From contig CABSAB010000074.1 in the NCBI GenBank assembly GCA_902475515.1, positions 1 through 6,784 on the forward strand: a DNA stretch of 6,784 nt. The letters run 5' to 3'. This DNA is from an uncultured Eubacteriales bacterium. GTDB taxonomy: Bacteria; Bacillota; Clostridia; Oscillospirales; Oscillospiraceae. Positions within the stretch are counted from its first letter, which is position 1, and every line of letters begins with the position of its first letter. The translations under genes were made by a program, and so were the position numbers. Below the pieces are notes generated by a model that saw only the letters and a program-made list of their open reading frames with translations, searched no databases and was not told the origin of the DNA. This document shows, piece after piece, positions 5,112 through 6,784 of the stretch.

Positions 5112-5359
5112 CGGAGCTGCGCAGGATTCCCAGCGTGGGAAAGAAGACCGAGGAGGACCTGATCGCCCTGGGCTATACCACCATGGAATCTCTGAAAAAC
5201 GCGGACCCGGAGGAACTGTATCTGCGGGAATGTGCCATGAAGGGCGTTCAGATAGACCGGTGCCAGCTGTATGTGTATCGGTGCGTGGTGTACTATTGCA
5301 GTACCGAGGACCCGGAACCGGAAAAATGCAAATGGTGGTATTGGAAGGATAAGAAATAG
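5108..5359 (+). CDS. Cdd1-family small helix-hairpin-helix protein
   Basis: An 83-residue protein. Residues 2-30 form a helix-hairpin-helix-like motif (ELRRIPSVGKKTEEDLIALGY), which in other proteins binds DNA backbone. It is followed by a DPEELYLRECAMKG segment, DRCQLYVYRCVVYYC, and an aromatic end KWWYWK. This order matches the family called Cdd1 or pathogenicity locus, named after a gene next to the C. difficile toxin locus but widespread and not a virulence factor. Its role is unknown. Five Cys (42, 52, 59, 64, 74) could bind metal or react with oxidants. The ATG at 5108 is chosen because it overlaps the upstream stop (ATGA) and has GGGGGA seven bases before. ATG 5102 or TTG 5081 in the same frame are alternatives. 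Confidence 0.85.
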   Translation: MTELRRIPSVGKKTEEDLIALGYTTMESLKNADPEELYLRECAMKGVQIDRCQLYVYRCVVYYCSTEDPEPEKCKWWYWKDKK

Positions 5360-5370
5360 GAGGAGCGCAT

Positions 5371-6150
5371 ATGTCTGAGACGATTTTAACTGAGCGGCTG
5401 GGCCGTGTGGCGGTGGTCTATTTGAACCGTCCGGAGACCCTGAACTGCTTTAATAACGAACTGCTGGAGACCCTGGCGGAGGTGCTCCGGGAACTGGATG
5501 CGGACAATGAGGTTCGCTGTGTGGTCCTGACCGGTTCCGGCAGGGCATTTTGCGCCGGGGGCGATCTCAATGTCCTGATGGAGACCAAGACCCAGGCGGA
5601 CAGCGATGAAAATATGCGGGTTGCCAACGAGGCGACATTGACACTCTTTGAGATGAAGACCCCCACCATTGCCATGGTCAACGGCGCGGCTGCCGGGGCG
5701 GGGTTCAATCTGGCGCTGGCCTGCGATCTGATCTTTGCCTCTGAAAAGGCCAAGTTTATGCAGTCCTTTGTAAATGTGGGCATTGCCTCGGACTGCGGCG
5801 GCCACTACCTGCTGGAAAAAGCCGTGGGGCGGCATCTGGCCAAGGAACTGATGTTCACGGCCCGGCCCGTTACTGCCCAGGAGGGGAAAGAACTTGGCTT
5901 CATCAACCGGATCTACACCCCGGAAGACCTGCGGGAGGAGACACTGAAATTCGCCCGGGAGCTGGCGGAGAAAGCGCCTCTGGCCATCAGTGCATCCAAG
6001 ATGCTCCTGAACCGTGTGGAGGAGATGAGCCTGAAAGAGGTGCTGGAGGCGGAGAAGCGTCAACAGGGCCCGCTGCTTCTGTCCCACGACTGCAAGGAGG
6101 GCATTGCCGCCTTCCGGGAGAAGCGAAAGGCGGAGTTTACCGGTGCTTAA
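5371..6150 (+). CDS. Crotonase-fold enzyme, enoyl-CoA hydratase/isomerase family (PaaG-like)
   Basis: A 259-residue acyl-CoA enzyme. The oxyanion-hole segments FCAGGDL (60-66) and NGAAAGAGFNLALACD (104-119) mark the crotonase fold, and the C-terminal AFREKRKAEF is the usual helix. The two glutamates that add water in true hydratases are replaced: Asn113 stands for Glu144 and Phe133 for Glu164 (rat numbering). Instead, the VGIASDCGG loop carries Asp141, the place of the Asp in PaaG-type and other enoyl-CoA isomerases. A double-bond isomerase, or another non-hydratase crotonase reaction, is therefore more likely than a hydratase; the substrate is unknown. ATG 5371 has AGGAGG seven bases upstream and lies 11 bases after the Cdd1-like gene. 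No thiolase or acyl-CoA dehydrogenase is nearby. The next gene overlaps its end by 8 bases. Confidence 0.9.
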   Translation: MSETILTERLGRVAVVYLNRPETLNCFNNELLETLAEVLRELDADNEVRCVVLTGSGRAFCAGGDLNVLMETKTQADSDENMRVANEATLTLFEMKTPTIAMVNGAAAGAGFNLALACDLIFASEKAKFMQSFVNVGIASDCGGHYLLEKAVGRHLAKELMFTARPVTAQEGKELGFINRIYTPEDLREETLKFARELAEKAPLAISASKMLLNRVEEMSLKEVLEAEKRQQGPLLLSHDCKEGIAAFREKRKAEFTGA

Positions 6151-6784
6151 GATATCCGGCCTGCGCCTGCGGCCCGGGGAGACGGAATCGAAGCTTGCGG
6201 ACAAGGCCAAGCGGGAATTGGGCACGGAGATTCGCGGATTTATCGTGCTGAAGCGCTCTGTGGATGCCCGGAAAAAGGACGATATCGCCCTGGTCTACAC
6301 CATCGCGGTCAAGGTGGCTCACGAAAATCAGGTGCTGAAAAAGTGCCGCAGCAAAAAGGTGTCCATGTATATGGAAAAGCGCTATGTGTTCCCGGTGGAA
6401 CGGCTGCGGCTTCCCAAGCGTCCTGTGATCATCGGAACCGGGCCGGCGGGGCTGTTTTGCGGGCTCCTGCTGGAACGGGGGATGGATGTGGACACGCGCA
6501 TCCGGGATGTGGAGGCGTTTTTTGAGACAGGCGCCTTGGACCCACGCAGCAACGTGCAGTTTGGTGAGGGCGGTGCGGGGACCTTTTCCGATGGAAAGCT
6601 GAATACCGGGGTCAATGATCCCAGAATGCAGTTTATTTTGGAGGAATTTGCCGCCCACGGCGCTCCGCCGGAGATCCGCTATGATGCGGCGCCCCATGTG
6701 GGTACAGATTATCTCCGCCGGGTGGTGAAGGCCATGCGGGAGGAGCTGATCTCCCTGGGCGCCCGGCGGCATGGAGCATCTCAA
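6143..6784 (+). CDS. COG2509-type FAD-dependent dehydrogenase, N-terminal part, runs off the window
   Basis: An open frame from GTG 6143 to the window end (214 codons) matches the uncharacterised NAD/FAD-utilising dehydrogenase family. It shows LKRSVDARKKDDI, VLKKCRSKKVS, the dinucleotide motif VIIGTGPAGLF (GTGPAG at residues 98-103), RDVEAFF, SNVQFGEGGAGTFSDGKLNTG, and PHVGTDYLRRVVKAMR. These are flavoproteins of unknown substrate. GTG 6143 has GGCGGAG seven bases upstream and overlaps the crotonase stop by 8 bases; no ATG lies near. Oddly, the acidic residue that should bind the FAD ribose (Glu111 in LLLERG) follows GTGPAG after only 7 residues, where about 17-18 is normal. Roughly ten residues of the FAD fold seem to be missing. 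The last residues before the edge also fit the family poorly. The copy may be damaged or may contain sequence errors. Confidence 0.85.
   Translation, partial: MLKISGLRLRPGETESKLADKAKRELGTEIRGFIVLKRSVDARKKDDIALVYTIAVKVAHENQVLKKCRSKKVSMYMEKRYVFPVERLRLPKRPVIIGTGPAGLFCGLLLERGMDVDTRIRDVEAFFETGALDPRSNVQFGEGGAGTFSDGKLNTGVNDPRMQFILEEFAAHGAPPEIRYDAAPHVGTDYLRRVVKAMREELISLGARRHGASQ

Noticed and set aside
5386..6225. A 279-codon open frame on the - strand opposite the crotonase gene.
   Set aside because: It is antisense to a clear conserved enzyme, has no recognisable motif or ribosome-binding site, and is a common artefact in GC-rich genes.
6763..6784. Possible frameshift at the right edge, where the dehydrogenase frame ends in ARRHGASQ and another frame reads MEHL.
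   Set aside because: Only about 20 bases remain before the window ends, and family sequence here is variable, so there is not enough to decide.
6137..6784. A long - strand frame opposite the dehydrogenase gene, open to the window edge.
   Set aside because: The + strand frame shows a coherent flavoprotein with many family motifs; the antisense translation is rich in His/Gln/Pro without any motif.

Overview
The window looks like chromosomal core DNA from a GC-rich, Gram-positive gut clostridium, most likely of the Oscillospiraceae (Flavonifractor/Lawsonibacter/Oscillibacter type). The reasons are strong AGGAGG ribosome-binding sites, ATGA stop/start overlaps, GTG and TTG starts, a clostridial-type ECF sigma/anti-sigma pair, a Cdd1-family small protein and a possible CotH-like tail. 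The genus is inference. I see no phage, insertion sequence, CRISPR array, tRNA or rRNA.

Left part (1-356): the last 41 codons of a + strand gene, possibly CotH-like, then a non-coding stretch with two strong hairpin terminators. These separate it from a - strand block.

Minus-strand block (357-3177, transcribed right to left): a 172-residue HD-domain protein (2659-3177) comes first and is followed by a hairpin terminator. Next comes an ECF sigma factor (1991-2533), overlapping by ATGA a 545-residue single-pass membrane protein that is almost certainly its anti-sigma factor (357-1994). The stretch upstream of the sigma gene holds an ECF-like promoter whose -35 and -10 elements lie within an 8-bp inverted repeat, which suggests autoregulation. 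The HD gene has a good extended -10 promoter but no Shine-Dalgarno of its own. Instead, a 15-codon upstream ORF with a good ribosome-binding site overlaps its start.

Plus-strand block (3378-6784, left to right): a 37-residue small protein behind a palindrome-bearing promoter, then a closely packed run. The run is truA (tRNA pseudouridine synthase A), a Bcp/PrxQ-type peroxiredoxin, an ArsC/Spx-fold protein lacking the usual cysteine, a Cdd1-family helix-hairpin-helix protein, a crotonase-fold protein resembling PaaG-type isomerases, and the start of a COG2509-type FAD-dependent dehydrogenase that runs off the window. Gaps are 20 bases or less and several genes overlap, so truA onward is probably one transcript. 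The middle genes have a thiol/redox flavour, but a joint function is inference.

Most notable observations: the crotonase lacks both hydratase glutamates, the ArsC-like protein has Ser for Cys, the dehydrogenase appears to lack about ten residues of its FAD-binding fold, and the HD gene has an upstream ORF. No clearly new multi-gene system is evident. The least characterised items are the 475-residue anti-sigma ectodomain and the 37-residue protein.
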